Shown here piece by piece: positions 51,363 through 62,340 of a stretch of 64,000 bases of DNA. Numbering within the stretch: the stretch's first letter is position 1; each line of letters opens with the position of its first letter. Origin of the DNA: Astrocystis sublimbata (Eukaryota > Ascomycota > Sordariomycetes > Xylariales > Xylariaceae); contig JAJNNY010000027.1 of NCBI GenBank assembly GCA_022453515.1, positions 414,458 through 478,457 on the forward strand. Reading direction: 5' to 3'. The position numbers and the translations under genes are program-made. A model generated the notes under the pieces. That model was given only the letters and a program-made list of their open reading frames with translations, did not search any database and had not been told where the DNA came from.

Positions 51363-53056
51363 ATGGACTCTCAGCAATTCCGGGAAGCAGCAATCTCATC
51401 CATTGACGAGAGTGAGTGTCATTCATATACACATAAATATTCCACCATGGCGTAATTGACAGAACACATTCAAACTGACCCTATGATCTCCATTTATGAA
51501 GTTGTCAAGTACTATGACACAGTTGAAAACCGTCGGGTCGTGCCCACCGTGGAGCCCGGGTATCTGAGAAAACTGCTGCCCAATGAGGCACCGCACGACG
51601 GTGAGACGTGGGCTGATATCCAGAAAGATATCGAGACGAAAGTGCTGCCGGGCATCACGCATTGGTACGGCAGGAGAAGATAGCCTTATACATGTGATAC
51701 ATGCCCCTAGCTAACCACCTCAACAGGCAATCTCCCAATTTCCTAGCATGGTTTCCGTCCTCTAGCAGCTACCCGGCCATGCTGGGTGAGATGTACTCCA
51801 CGGCCTTCACTGGGGCGGCCTTCAACTGGGTCTGTTCCCCCGTGGTGACGGAGCTGGAGACCATCGTGCTAGACTGGCTGGCGCGGGCCTTTGCGCTGCC
51901 TCCCTGCTACCTCTCGACGGGCCCTACGCTCGGCGGCGGCGTGATCCACGGCACCGCGTCAGAAGCCATCGCCACAGTCATGGTCGCAGCGCGGGACAAG
52001 TACCTGCGCGAGGCCACGGCGCACATCACCGACGAGGAGGAGCGCGAGGATGCCATCGCGCTGCGGCGCACGAAGCTCGTGGCCCTCGGCAGCGCGGCCA
52101 CGCACTCGGCCACCAAGAAGGCGGCACAGATCACCGGTGTCCGGCACCGCGCCGTCCCCGTGCATGCCAAGGACGGATACAAGATGACAGGCACAGAGCT
52201 GCGTAAGACAATCGACGGGCTGCACGCCAAGGGGCTGGAGGTGTTCTACGTGACGGCAACGCTCGGCACGACAGACACGTGCGCCATCGATGACCTCGAC
52301 AGCATCGCCGACGTGCTAGACGAGATCGCGCCGGCCGCGACCCTGACGCCCGAGCAGAAGCGCGACGGCCAGGGCGAGATCTGGGTGCACGTGGACGCGG
52401 CCTACGCGGGCGCTGCGCTCGTGTGCCCGGAATACCAGCACCTGACGCCCGTGCTGGCGCGCTTCCACAGCTACAACACGAACCTGCACAAGTGGCTGCT
52501 TGTCAACTTCGACTGCAGCGTGCTGTGGGTGCGCGACCGCCGCTGGCTGACGGACGCGCTGAGCGTGAGCCTCGCCATCCTCAACAACGCCCACACCGAC
52601 AGCGGGCTCGTGACCGACTACCGCGACTGGCAGATCCCCTTCGGCCGCCGCTTCCGCAGTTTGAAGGTCTGGTTCGTCATCCGCATGTACGGCATCAGCG
52701 GGCTGCAGGCGCACATCCGGAAACACGTCAAGCTGGCCGAGGACTTTGGCGAGATGCTGCGGAGCCGGCCGGATCTGTTCGAGATCGTCACCGGCCCGCG
52801 TTTTGCGCTGACGGCGTTCAGGCTCAAGGCGAAGAGCGAGACGGCGACGGTAGAGGAAGTCAACGCGCTTACCAAGAAGTCATATGACGACGTGCTTGCC
52901 GAGGGTCAGATCTTCATGTCGAGCACTGTCGTCGGGGGCGTGTTTGCCATCAGACATTGTCCTGCGACGCCGTTCGTTGAGGCGCATCATGTTATGAAGC
53001 ACTTTGAAATTCTGGTTGCTGCTGCCGAGAAGACCCTTGCCGAGGCGAAGAACTGA
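51363..53056 (+). CDS. PLP-dependent aromatic-L-amino-acid decarboxylase (group II)
   Basis: Cytosolic enzyme expected to decarboxylate Trp, Tyr or DOPA to the amine. Exons 51363-51411, 51463-51664 and 51727-53056 give 526 aa. Family blocks in order: VEPGYLRKLLPNEAP; THWQSPNFLAWFPSSSSYPAML; GAAFNWVCSPVVTELE; GGGVIHGTASEAIA (cofactor phosphate region); TATLGTTDTCAIDD; HVDAAYAGAA (Asp307 facing the PLP ring); and SYNTNLHKWLL with Schiff-base Lys339. The splice at 51664/51727 precisely rebuilds THWQSPNF. Exon 3 is strikingly G+C-rich, especially at third positions, in A+T-rich surroundings. The amine product could feed secondary metabolism, but no other pathway gene is adjacent. Confidence 0.92.
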
Positions 53057-53421
53057 AGATTGGAGGCGAGGACTGTCACTGGCAGTATACAATAAGACGC
53101 ACGATTTATAGATGTACATGTAGATGTTGATGTCAGATTTCTTCATTTTTATGTAGGCTAAATGGTAGCTACTATGCATGCGACGCTTCCCTTGGAACTC
53201 CTGTGTGCTCAATATGCATCCGTTTGTGAATCTCAATATTCATACCGGTTTGATTTTCCTATGCTCGCTTCTCAAACATGTTATCGTTCATCGTGATAAC
53301 AACAGGCGTATGACGCCTGTTGTATTTCTTTATATCTTTGTTTCGTTTCGTCCCAAATATCTCCTAGACCTTTGGGTCGGTTTGTGGTATGAAGGTAGGT
53401 AGTATCGTTGATCTCGGATAT
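53057..53421. other. Convergent intergenic spacer
   Basis: A+T-rich; contains ATCGTGATAACAACAGGCGTATGACGCCTGTTGT near 53287, with an inverted repeat (ACAACAGGCGT/ACGCCTGTTGT) that could act as a 3' hairpin. Confidence 0.45.
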
Positions 53422-53994
53422 CTACCATGAGTCGCGACGGCTTCTGCCACGCTCTGCCATATCGGCCTTTCTCATGTCCTCGTCATATGGACTTTCGTAT
53501 CGACGATGATCTCTCGACTCGTGTCGTGGTGCTCGTTCCTGATCACGGCCATAGTCTCGATATCTATCGTCAAAGTATCTGGGGTCGGCCCGAGGGTCCA
53601 CAGACTGGCGACGTCGTGGATCGCGAGCATAACTCTGCGATGCATTTGTATCGTCTCGGCCGTCTCGGCCGCCTCGGCCACTCCTTCGACTGCCGCCATC
53701 AGAAGGCACGTAGCCACGGCGGGAGTCTGATCTTCCGTCATGGGTGGACCTTCCGCGCCGGCGCTGGTCGCGCTTTTCGCGCTCTTTTTGCTCGAGCTCC
53801 GCTTTATCTTTCCTCTCTTCCTTCTTGCGCACTTGTTTTTCCATGTCCCATGCCATTGTGAGCCCAATGAGGCCCAGAACAGCGACTTCGGTCAAGCAAA
53901 CTCCGTGCCCTTTCTCGAGTTCTTTCCGATGCTTGCGATGTTCGGGGTCAGCACGGGACGGCAGGAGGCCACGCGGGTCAATGGGAGGCGCCAT
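53422..53994 (-). CDS. Hypothetical small protein with one hydrophobic segment and charged Arg/Asp-rich tail
   Basis: Single exon, 190 aa. Residues 1-30 are charged (DPEHRKHRKELEKGHG). A hydrophobic stretch VCLTEVAVLGLIGLTMAW (about 32-49) follows and could be one membrane span. A basic/acidic coiled-coil-like region (MEKQVRKKEERKDKAELEQKE) leads into a long Arg/Asp/Tyr/Ser-rich disordered tail. Function unknown; the layout resembles widespread uncharacterised ascomycete proteins. Confidence 0.6.
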   Translation of the reverse strand: MAPPIDPRGLLPSRADPEHRKHRKELEKGHGVCLTEVAVLGLIGLTMAWDMEKQVRKKEERKDKAELEQKEREKRDQRRRGRSTHDGRSDSRRGYVPSDGGSRRSGRGGRDGRDDTNASQSYARDPRRRQSVDPRADPRYFDDRYRDYGRDQERAPRHESRDHRRYESPYDEDMRKADMAERGRSRRDSW

Positions 53995-55807
53995 TGTAGT
54001 TTTTTTAGAGAGCGTTCTTGTTCGCTCAATGTGACGAAGCTAAACTTGAGGCACCTAGCAGTGATTGCTGCAGACTGTGGGCAGAAGTATTGTTGATGTT
54101 TCTTCTATGTTAAACAACGTTTAGATTGATGAGTGGCTTAGCTGTCACGGAGTGGAATTACACACTTCCAGGAGCGGATATGTGGGGAGGCCAACAGCCC
54201 TTTATGTAGGGAGAAAGGGCATGATATCGTGGTAAGTGGTAAGTAGGTAGATAGGTGTCGGGGAAGCTGGGAACGATGTACAAGCGCGTACGAAACACAT
54301 CATCGAGATGCCGACATCATCGGTTTCCAGGGATGCTGTAGCGCTGTAGCGCAAGCCATCAAGCGTCTGCTCGCAAAAGCCGACGCCGCAACGTCATCGG
54401 TCCAGCTAGACGGTACTTAGTAAAGTCAGGGACGCATTCATACACCGCTCCCTATTGGATCGTCTCCCTTGGAGCGAGGAGCGCGGCGGGTCACGAGCCA
54501 CAAAAATCTCTCACCGCGACAAGACAGGCCCTCTCGGCCCCCAGGGGCTATATTAGTGTCCTCCAGGGTCTGACATCCGGTGGGTCCTGCCGTTTCCCGC
54601 CTCCCAGTTGGGTCGATCTCAACCCATCATCCCTCCACTTGGGATTTATCCCCTCGTCTGCCGTCATGTTCTACAGTCCGCTGTCCACCTGACACGGGAG
54701 GAAGCCGACACGTCCGTCCAGCTTCGTCAACCTGAGTCGTCCGATGTATCACTGCGTCGATTTTCTTACGTTGGTATTAGTAGGTTAAGATCATACCTAA
54801 TGCGGTTGGCTGTATGGAATAAAAGACTGACCAAGATAGTCAAGCTCGTAGCTGCTGCTTACGTACTTGAGGTTTCATATGGAAACACCATCACTGAACC
54901 TCGCAGATAGGTTTTACCATCCCGAATCGGAATGGGAATCCAACCTGAGCCACGCCGCTTTTAGCCTGAGCCTGAGCCCTGTCCTGAGTAAGACCCGCTT
55001 TTTATAACCTAATATGAATAAAAAAACTTGCATAATATCTGTACATCTCACCGTAATTGCACAAAAACAAAGACCGTTTATTGTAAACCGGATTTTAGCA
55101 TGCATTACAGGACGGTCCGTACGGGCGACTTCCTAGGAAGTCGCTCCACAAACAACAAAGTAGCTAAAGTCGAACGTAAGCGCAAAGATGTAGAATGTGA
55201 ACATAACAGAGAAGATAGCCACGGGCAATCCAGCCGTTACCCTCAAACGCCAGGCTCCGCTTGCCAACACTGGCAATGCTATACCTCGGCCCATGAAGTG
55301 CTTTTCTATTGGCAGTATTGGTGCTGCGATACTACTGCTTCCATCATGGCCTGTCTGTTGCCTATACGTAATCTGCCTCGAGTTCCCTGCCTATTTGAAT
55401 GTAATATATATTGCCCGGTTGGATGCCTCTATTGCAGTACATATGTTTTATCAAGAGGGATTGATCTACTAATCTGCTATTACTAGACTAGTGGATCGTT
55501 CTGCGTGTTATTAAGGATTTGTCTTATCTGTAAATAAAGAGTCTTATCTGCCTGTTGCCATCTTCTGTCGTTAGGGAACATTATTTTTCGCAATTTATTA
55601 ACCCAAGGGATTAAAGGCTTGTAGTAGTCTATAAAATATCCGTCCGCGTTATAAATAAAATCTCTGTCATTATTAATCACGGCTTTCTTTAGATCTGCTA
55701 ATGTTATTGTGTTTACTTTATTCTAACGTACTTAATAAGCATGCCGATTACTAAAACGCGTCCAAACATACCTTCAATTTCATAATAAGATTCTTCCACC
55801 ATTTATC
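53995..55807. other. 1.8-kb region without a supported gene
   Basis: Contains GAGCCTGAGCCTGAGCCC tandem hexamers near 54965 and A+T-rich sequence toward the transposon relic. Short frames only. Confidence 0.4.
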
Positions 55808-56451
55808 ATGGCATTAATTCAAAACGAAAGCCAATTACTTTTAGCTATCCAAGCTATTGAAAAAGACCCTAAGCTTAGCATTCGCGCCGCTCACCGAATT
55901 TATGCTATACCTTACACAACATTATATGATCGAATTCATGGCCGTACATCTCGAAGCGATTTCATTCCCAAATCTCGAAAACTTACAAACTTAGAGGAAT
56001 TGACTATAGTCCAGTATATATTGGACTTGGATGCTCGTGCATTTCCTCCCAGGTTGGCTGGTGTGGAAGATATGGCCAATCGACTACTCCACGATCGCGA
56101 TGCGCCGCCCGTTGGTAAGCGGTGGGCTTCGAACTTTGTAAAGCGAAAACCAGAGCTCCAGACGCGTTTTAATCGCAAATACGATTACCAAAGGGCCTAA
56201 TGTGAAGATCCGGACGCGTTAAACGCGTGGTTTCAACTTATACGGAATACAATCGCTAAATACGGCATCGATGATGCGGATATCTACAACTTTGACGAGA
56301 CAGGGCGGTCCCCCCGTTTATTATTGTTGCTGGCAAATACCACTTGTCTTCTTGGTACGAAAATAGCCAATTACCAAAGGATTGGTGTATTGCTGTTAGT
56401 GATAATGGTTGGACAACAAATGAGCGAGGCCAGGAATGGATTCAGCACTTT
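55808..56451 (+). pseudogene. Decayed pogo/Fot1-like transposase
   Basis: The first 130 codons are open: a psq-type HTH (LLLAIQAIEKDPKLSIRAAHRIYAIPYTTLYDRIHG), then the CENP-B-type HTH (FPPRLAGVEDMANRLL ... PVGKRWASNFVKRKPELQTR). A stop (56198-56200) interrupts the frame, which continues with CEDPDALNAWFQLIRNTIAKYG and the first DDE block YNFDETG. At about 56307-56312 the sequence jumps to PPFIIVAGKYHLSSWY, showing an internal deletion and frame change. The second DDE block region AVSDNGWTTNERGQEWIQHF follows and then homology ends. Inactive remnant; terminal repeats not found. Confidence 0.85.
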
Positions 56452-57242
56452 GTGAGGGGTACAGAACGCGGGGGAGCAAGTAGCAGATTTGGCGCAGATA
56501 TAGCGCCTTAGTTATACAGTAGAGTTCAGGTTCTAGCTCCACCATGAAATTGCTAAGCGCATCCGCGTAGATCACGGGGAATAGCTTTAATGCATTGGTA
56601 AATACGTAATTGTAGCTTTCTGTTACGAAACGAGGAACAACCGGCCCATAAAGGCGACCCTAGCAAATCCTCCTTCTTTCGGACATTCTCTCCACTCTGG
56701 GAGACGGTCACGTGACCGGCTCAAGGAGACTCAATCACTGTAAGGTGAGCCAGGGTCTTGAGCCACCATCTGGCTCAAGGACACTCAACCCCCACTCTCA
56801 TACAAATCATCATTGAGCTCAAGAATGAATCTTCAGTACCTCGGAATCACTCCTAGTATATAACCTACATAGACTTCCTGTATCTAGCCACTCTTTCTTT
56901 GTTCCTTAGCTATCAACTTCATATCAATACATTCGCTATTGGATCACTATTCAGACTTCTATCTCTGCATAGTGATGAGAGTCCTTTAAACCTCCCTAAC
57001 GGACACCTGTCTAGGACTTAGTTGTTACCTGCAAATGAAGATCCCCTGACGTACTGCCTCTACCTCTCAGGTGATGTAGAGCAGGTCCGTTACACTTTCT
57101 GCAGTGCGTGTACTATTTGGTGCTCCATATGTGGGTGGTCAACACGTGAATTTGGTGAATGGACAGATCATGAGGCAGAAGACTTAGCAAAAGATAGAGG
57201 ATAATCGTAGACTGAAACACACTGCTACCACACCTCATCATG
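56452..57242. other. Region with short palindromes, possible transposon debris
   Basis: Holds GGTCACGTGACC (56706-56717), a perfect 12-bp palindrome. A hairpin TTGAGCCA-ccatc-TGGCTCAA (56758-56778) and a direct near-repeat GGCTCAAGGAGACTCAA / GGCTCAAGGACACTCAA flank it. No gene. Confidence 0.5.
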
Positions 57243-59175
57243 TTAGAAAATCTCACACCGTCCCACTTCTTCCAATTTACAGAGTCGATGAAGCCTTCCC
57301 ACTCCAACTCTTTCATACCCTTGCTGCAATGTTCTCGGTGTGGTGAACATGACCAGATAATCTAAGCCATCAGGATGTGAACGATATTTCGCGAGCACTG
57401 CCGCATGCGGTACTGCGGAAGACACCGTCTCCTCACACTCGTTATCGAGGCGGAGCCAACCTCTCTTCTCCCCATTCGAGTTTTGGAGATCGTATAGCAT
57501 GTTTCTACTGTCTACTGCAACGAAACGCATATCGGGGTCCACAATTTGCCAGATTGTGGTGCTCACACTTTGATCGTTGATGTCTAAGTCTCTGGTTGCA
57601 TTGAGTTGATTAAACTCAACGTGCGGGAACTCGATAGCCCCCTCATAAGCCATCCAAGACCACGAAGGTACGCGGTGTTGAGGACTATAACTAATCCTTT
57701 TAGTTGTCTGTCCAGATGATCGTTGCCAGAGGAGGGCCCTATGCTTATACCACTCGATGATTCCGTAGGTAACCTGGCAGGGTAACGCTTTACTGACTCG
57801 AGCCATTAGTCCCGATATGGCGATGGCTCTATCCGATGGCTCCGTAAGACCGCGCCGGGTATAATTCTCTACCAGAGACTGAAGGAAATCCCAGGTGGCG
57901 CTATAGCCTGAGAACCGGAGTCGACTTGGAAACTTAGGATCAAGCTCAAAATGTTTAGTAGTCATGTTTTGACTATAGGAAAGATGATGGTTAGTTGGCG
58001 GCTCGGATATATTTTTAATCCTACTCACCTTTTTAAAAAGATATTGTCACCTGCGTATATACCTTCCCCACGCTCACCGTACAGTTGAGTGTCAGCGAAA
58101 TGAATTATGCGTGATGAGAGAAGTCTCTCTTGCATTACCCAAGCCCTTTTATTAAGAACGGCAGATCCGACATCTTCGTCAAAGTCTGCCAAATTTGGCG
58201 AGACATAAAAGCATCGTTCTGATGCATCGCGGATGTAGATACTCTCATTGCGAACAGGTTCTTTCCAGAAGCCATAATGAGCATCCGGTGCCGATGTTGC
58301 GGCTATTGTGCAATACGCAGAAGCAAAGACCTGATCCATCTTCCCAGACTCTGTCTCCCAATCACCGCTTGGGCCCTGGATTATGCATATTGAGTCGATC
58401 CAAAGATACGATATTCCAAGCTGCCGGGTTACGTGGACAGCATCGCGGAAGGTTTTAGGAAGCTCGGATAGTTTGAATCCCTCTTGGCGTAACGTAACGT
58501 TTTCTCGTACGGTGCACCATGGTAGCCTTTCACCATTATCCGATTGGCCCCAACAATGAGACAAGACAAGATATTGATATGTATCTCTCACTTTTGGGAT
58601 ATCAAGACGAAGGTGCCCAGTATCTTCGGACGCATTCACATTGATGAGTCGTGTCGGCAGGGTGTGTTTTCGGGCTCGTTGTGCACATCCATGCTCATGG
58701 TCACAATTCTGAAGCCAGGAGCGCAGTGGTGCGAGAGTGGTTTGAGGTCCATGCAAGAGTCTGCGATAGAAGCCTTGCAATTTTGAAATGATCATCCATA
58801 TCTTTGAACTCTTTTGGGAGCCTAAGTGATGCAAGTGGTTACGTCAGCCAGTGTTAGAAACAAATGAAGAAAAGACTCACACTCATATATCCGTAAAACG
58901 GCACGTCCACTGGGCTGTACGGTTATTACCGAATTGGAATTTTGGATTGTATTAACCAAGTTCGCATCCACCATGTCGGTGACATGTTTCAAGATCATGA
59001 CGCAAAGAGGGCATTTTCGGCATTTTCGTGCGCTGTCTCTGAGATCTGATAAAGGAAGGGACTGGTCATCGAGTATGAGGCGCTCACACGTGGCACACGG
59101 ATAATTTAAGGGTAAAGAGTCTCGTTTAGGGGCAGCATCATCATTAGGAGGCCAACCAGACGCATAAAAGCGCAC
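57243..59175 (-). CDS. HET-domain (heterokaryon incompatibility) protein
   Basis: Exons (minus) 59175-58881, 58821-58029 and 57972-57243 give 605 aa in one frame. The N terminus has paired cysteines (CATCERLIL ... CRKCPLC). The HET domain (about 180-330) shows its three blocks: YLVLSHCWG; FRDAVHVTRQLGISYLWIDSICIIQ; and MDQVFASAYCTIAATSA. NKRAWVMQERLLSSRIIHF follows, and a C-terminal HET-family region has PSWSWMAYEG. Such proteins govern non-self recognition and cell death in filamentous fungi. A 70-bp tandem array begins about 85 bp upstream of the start, inside the presumed promoter. Confidence 0.9.
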
Positions 59176-59260
59176 CCAGGAATCGTACTAGATCAGGATT
59201 AGAATTTGTAGCAAAACAGTGAAATCCATCTAGAGCTTTAACAAGTCTTGATTATTCGGT

Positions 59261-59890
59261 AATCACTTACATCCTATCCCGCCAGACGCCAGCATATCAG
59301 TCGATATCACATACCTCTCGGTCGTTTGGTAATCACTTACTCGCTATCCCGCCAGACGCCAGCATATCAGTCGATATCACACACTTCTCGGTTGTTTAAT
59401 AATCACTTACTCGCTATCCCGCCAGACGCTAGTATATCAGTCGATATTACACACCTCTCAGTTGTTCGGTAATTACTTACAAGCTATCCCGCCAGACGCC
59501 AGTATATCAGTCGATATTACATACCTCTCGGTCGTTTGGTAATCACTTACAAACTATCCCGCCAAACGCCAGCATATCAGTCGATATTACACACTTCTCG
59601 GTCGTTCAATAATCACTTACATACTATCCCGCTAGACGCCAGCATATCAATCAATATCACACACTTCTCGGTCGTTTAGTAATCACTTACTCGCTATCCC
59701 GCCAAACGCCAGTATATCAGTCGATATTACATACTTCTCGGTCGTTTAATAATCACTTACTTCCTATCCTGCCAGACGCCAGCATATCAGTCAATATCAT
59801 ACACTTCTCAGTTGTTTAATAATCACTTACAAGCTATCCCGCCAAACGCCAGGACGTTAATAAAGGTCACACATCTCTCAATCGCCTAAC
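59261..59890. repeat. Tandem array, nine 70-bp units
   Basis: AATCACTTAC (one copy AATTACTTAC) starts each unit at 59261, 59331, 59401, 59471, 59541, 59611, 59681, 59751 and 59821, an exact 70-bp period. The core is CTATCCCGCCAGACGCCAGCATATCAGTC-type sequence. The last unit diverges after about 30 bp, and a vestige follows at 59891. Units differ almost only by C/T and G/A changes. Confidence 0.95.
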
Positions 59891-60536
59891 AAACACCTAC
59901 TTCCTGCACCAAGACAAATCGTACGTCAGCCTGCGTCTTCTACAACGGTAATGTTGCCGAAAGTGATTATACAACCACTAGCGTGAAATAAAACCTACGT
60001 TCTACACACACGCTTCTTGTTAGCTCTACCATATGTTTTATTTAGCACTCTAGGCATACCTCAAATATCTCGTGTGGTATTTCCATATTGAATAAGGTTG
60101 CTGAATCGTTAACTTTACCGATTATATAGGGTTCTTAGTCGTTCTGTCATGCACTATAGAATCGATGATTTCAGGTTGAGATGGAGCGAAGTGGGGATTG
60201 ATGGTGGCGAGTCTGCTTTTGTAGAAAGCGGGGAAATTTTGTTTTGCGGCTATGCTATTGTGGCTCATGTTAGTCCAGCCTCATTAGTTATAGTAGAGTG
60301 TTCCCTGCTTCCGTTGAATCAGTACCTCCCAGTAGCCTACAGCCACCCAACACAGGGCAATCCACGCTCTCGACCGTGAGCACACTCAGACCTCACCACT
60401 GCTCATCCCAAGAGCTCCAAGAGCTCTAATCCAGCAACCACCACAACCTTCCATTTCCGTTTCGTTATCGAGATCCCAACATTCTTTTGCCCCCCGTTTC
60501 CGGCCGCAGGTTCCGCCGCGACACGTGCGACATAAT
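59891..60536. other. Region between satellite array and AAC repeat
   Basis: No supported gene; A+T-rich to 60140, then mixed. Confidence 0.4.

Positions 60537-60573
<37 letters not shown>
60537..60573. repeat. (AAC)n microsatellite
   Basis: About twelve uninterrupted AAC/ACA triplets after CATAATA. Confidence 0.95.
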
Positions 60574-60598
60574 TTCCGACCACCCGAAGCGAAGCGCT

Positions 60599-61027
60599 GT
60601 GCGATCAATTATAGAGGAGGACCGTCTCTGGAAGTTCAGCAAGCCGGCCTGGCTCAACAGCGCCGGAGCTCTGGTGCGTATTTCTTTCTCTCTCTCTTTC
60701 TTCCCTCGCCCATGGTGCTGCCTCATCGACCCTCCTCCCTGCATTCCCTCCAGGTCTCTCTTGCCGTCACCATCAGGCCACTAAGCCAAACCAGAAACCA
60801 GAACAGAACAGAACAGCCAAGCTGACCTCGCGGACGTCTCTTCCCGAAACCACAGTTCTCGCTCGCCTTCTACGTCCTCATCGACTCGGCCGTGTGGTCC
60901 AAGTCGCCGCTAACTGACCAGGGGTTTATCAGAAATTATATACCCATTGCCATTGCCCCCAAGCACTGGGCACTTGCACTGGCTGGATGGACCCACTCGG
61001 CTCCGATTGCAGTGGTGTGTTCCGACG
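60599..61027 (+). pseudogene. Possible two-exon gene fragment, unidentified small membrane protein
   Basis: 60599-60673 is open as a protein-like segment (EEDRLWKFSKPAWLNSAGAL). Donor GTGCGT follows, and acceptor CCACAG at 60855 continues with FSLAFYVLIDSAVWSKSPLT and YIPIAIAPKHWALALAGW, then a GTACGT donor. No ATG opens the first piece, and in-frame upstream sequence is only repeat. It may be a 5'- and 3'-truncated gene or an unusual leader. Function unknown. Confidence 0.3.
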
Positions 61028-61288
61028 GTACGTACCTAGGACCTAAAGAAAGAGTGCGTCTTGCAAGGTGCGAAAATGAAGGAGACTTATGGGGGGTGCA
61101 AGGGAGGCAAGCAGCAAACCTTCAACTTGTGATGTGCAAACTTGCTATTCTGTATTCTTATGGCCTGAATGAAGGTTTACCTAGCTAGCTTCAAGTAATA
61201 AATGCCCAATGAATGATCTATCACCTAAGGTCGAAACATATCTGATGCAATAACTAGGTAGATACGATGAGGGAGGATCGAAGTGCTA

Positions 61289-62054
61289 CTAGTCTCGCTT
61301 TCCGAAGAGGCTGATCCCGAGGCCACGGTAGAACCCCCTCCAGCCCTCGGCCTGCCAGAGTTGCGCGGCGCCCGCCCACTTGCTAGGGTAGGCGCCGGCC
61401 GCGCCGCGGTTGGAAGACAGCATGCGCGTCTTCAGGACCCAGATGGGGTTGGTGATGACCTGGGTGCAGAGGCCGGCGACGCCCGAGGCGACAAAGTAAT
61501 CCTGCGGGGTCAACGGCGGCGCAGCAGTAACGTTGCCATCATCGTCATCATCGTCAGCGCTACCGGGTACTGCTGCTTCTGCTGCTGCCCGCGCGCGGCC
61601 GCCTCTCTTGAGAGCCTGGATGGCGCTCTCGGCGCGTGCCTTGAAGAAGAAGAACGAGGCCCAGCTCGAGGCGTTCCCGAGCAGGTTCGGCGTCAGACCC
61701 CGGTACAGGGCGGCGAGGGGATGCGGCGTGCTCGCCACCAGGCCGCGGAGCACCGAGATGGTTGTCAGGGACTGGGCGGTTGGGCCATGGCTTCGGTGGA
61801 CTTGCTTCCAGCGTCAGTAAAGGAGTATGAGATGCGAATACTACAACGCTTTTCGTAGTGTGGTGTGGTGCGGTGCGCGGTGTGCTGTGTGCTGTGTTGG
61901 CGCATGAACAAGGGAGGACTAATGACATACTTTGCATGCGTGTCTTGACGATGTCCAGGGGATGCACGACCAGGGTGGCGACGGAGCCGGCGGTCAGGCC
62001 GGCAATGGACTCGACGATGGCGGGAGCGAGACCCGCATCGTGGCGTGTTGGCAT
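61289..62054 (-). CDS. 3'-truncated mitochondrial carrier (FLX1/folate-FAD carrier-like)
   Basis: Inner mitochondrial membrane carrier family. Exons 62054-61931 and 61800-61289 give 211 aa, against about 300 for a complete carrier. Repeat 1 is complete: IAGLTAGSVATLVVHPLDIVKTRMQ, HRSHGPTAQSL, LYRGLTPNLLGNASSWASFFFFK, which matches the FAD/folate carrier group. Repeat 2 has SGVAGLCTQVITNPIWVLKTRM and EGWRGFYRGLGISLFG, then runs into KRD and a stop. The rest of repeat 2 and all of repeat 3 are absent, and I find no downstream exon. It is probably a pseudogene or broken by rearrangement. An acidic DDDDDDGN linker sits between the repeats. Confidence 0.85.
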
Positions 62055-62340
62055 AAGGATGGGCTGTGGTAACGAAGGTGGGAGAGAATGAGATTACATC
62101 GTGTGTCTGAATGTAAACGTTGGGTTCTTCGGCACCACCTCAAATATCTACCTACAGTAAGGCCGTAACATCATTGAATCTTGGCCCCTTAGGTCCGAGG
62201 TCCCCTCCCCCCGGAGATTTTGCTTACGGGGTTTGTTACGGGCACCGGGACCCACTCGAACCGCATGCACAGCGTGCGATAAGATCCAGTGGCATCTGCG
62301 GTACCACGTAGGTGTCAGTCAGTACCCAGCTTTTTGGTGT
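62055..62340. other. Upstream flank of truncated carrier
   Basis: Short GC-normal stretch ending where composition changes sharply; no gene. Confidence 0.5.

Noticed and set aside
52423..52887. Open frame overlapping the decarboxylase
   Set aside because: Shadow frame produced by the high G+C content of the real coding sequence.
56452..57242. Solo LTR of a retrotransposon
   Set aside because: No terminal TG...CA repeat pair, primer-binding site or target duplication could be seen.
59261..59890. CRISPR-like array
   Set aside because: Units are contiguous 70-bp tandem copies without unique spacers, in a eukaryotic genome.
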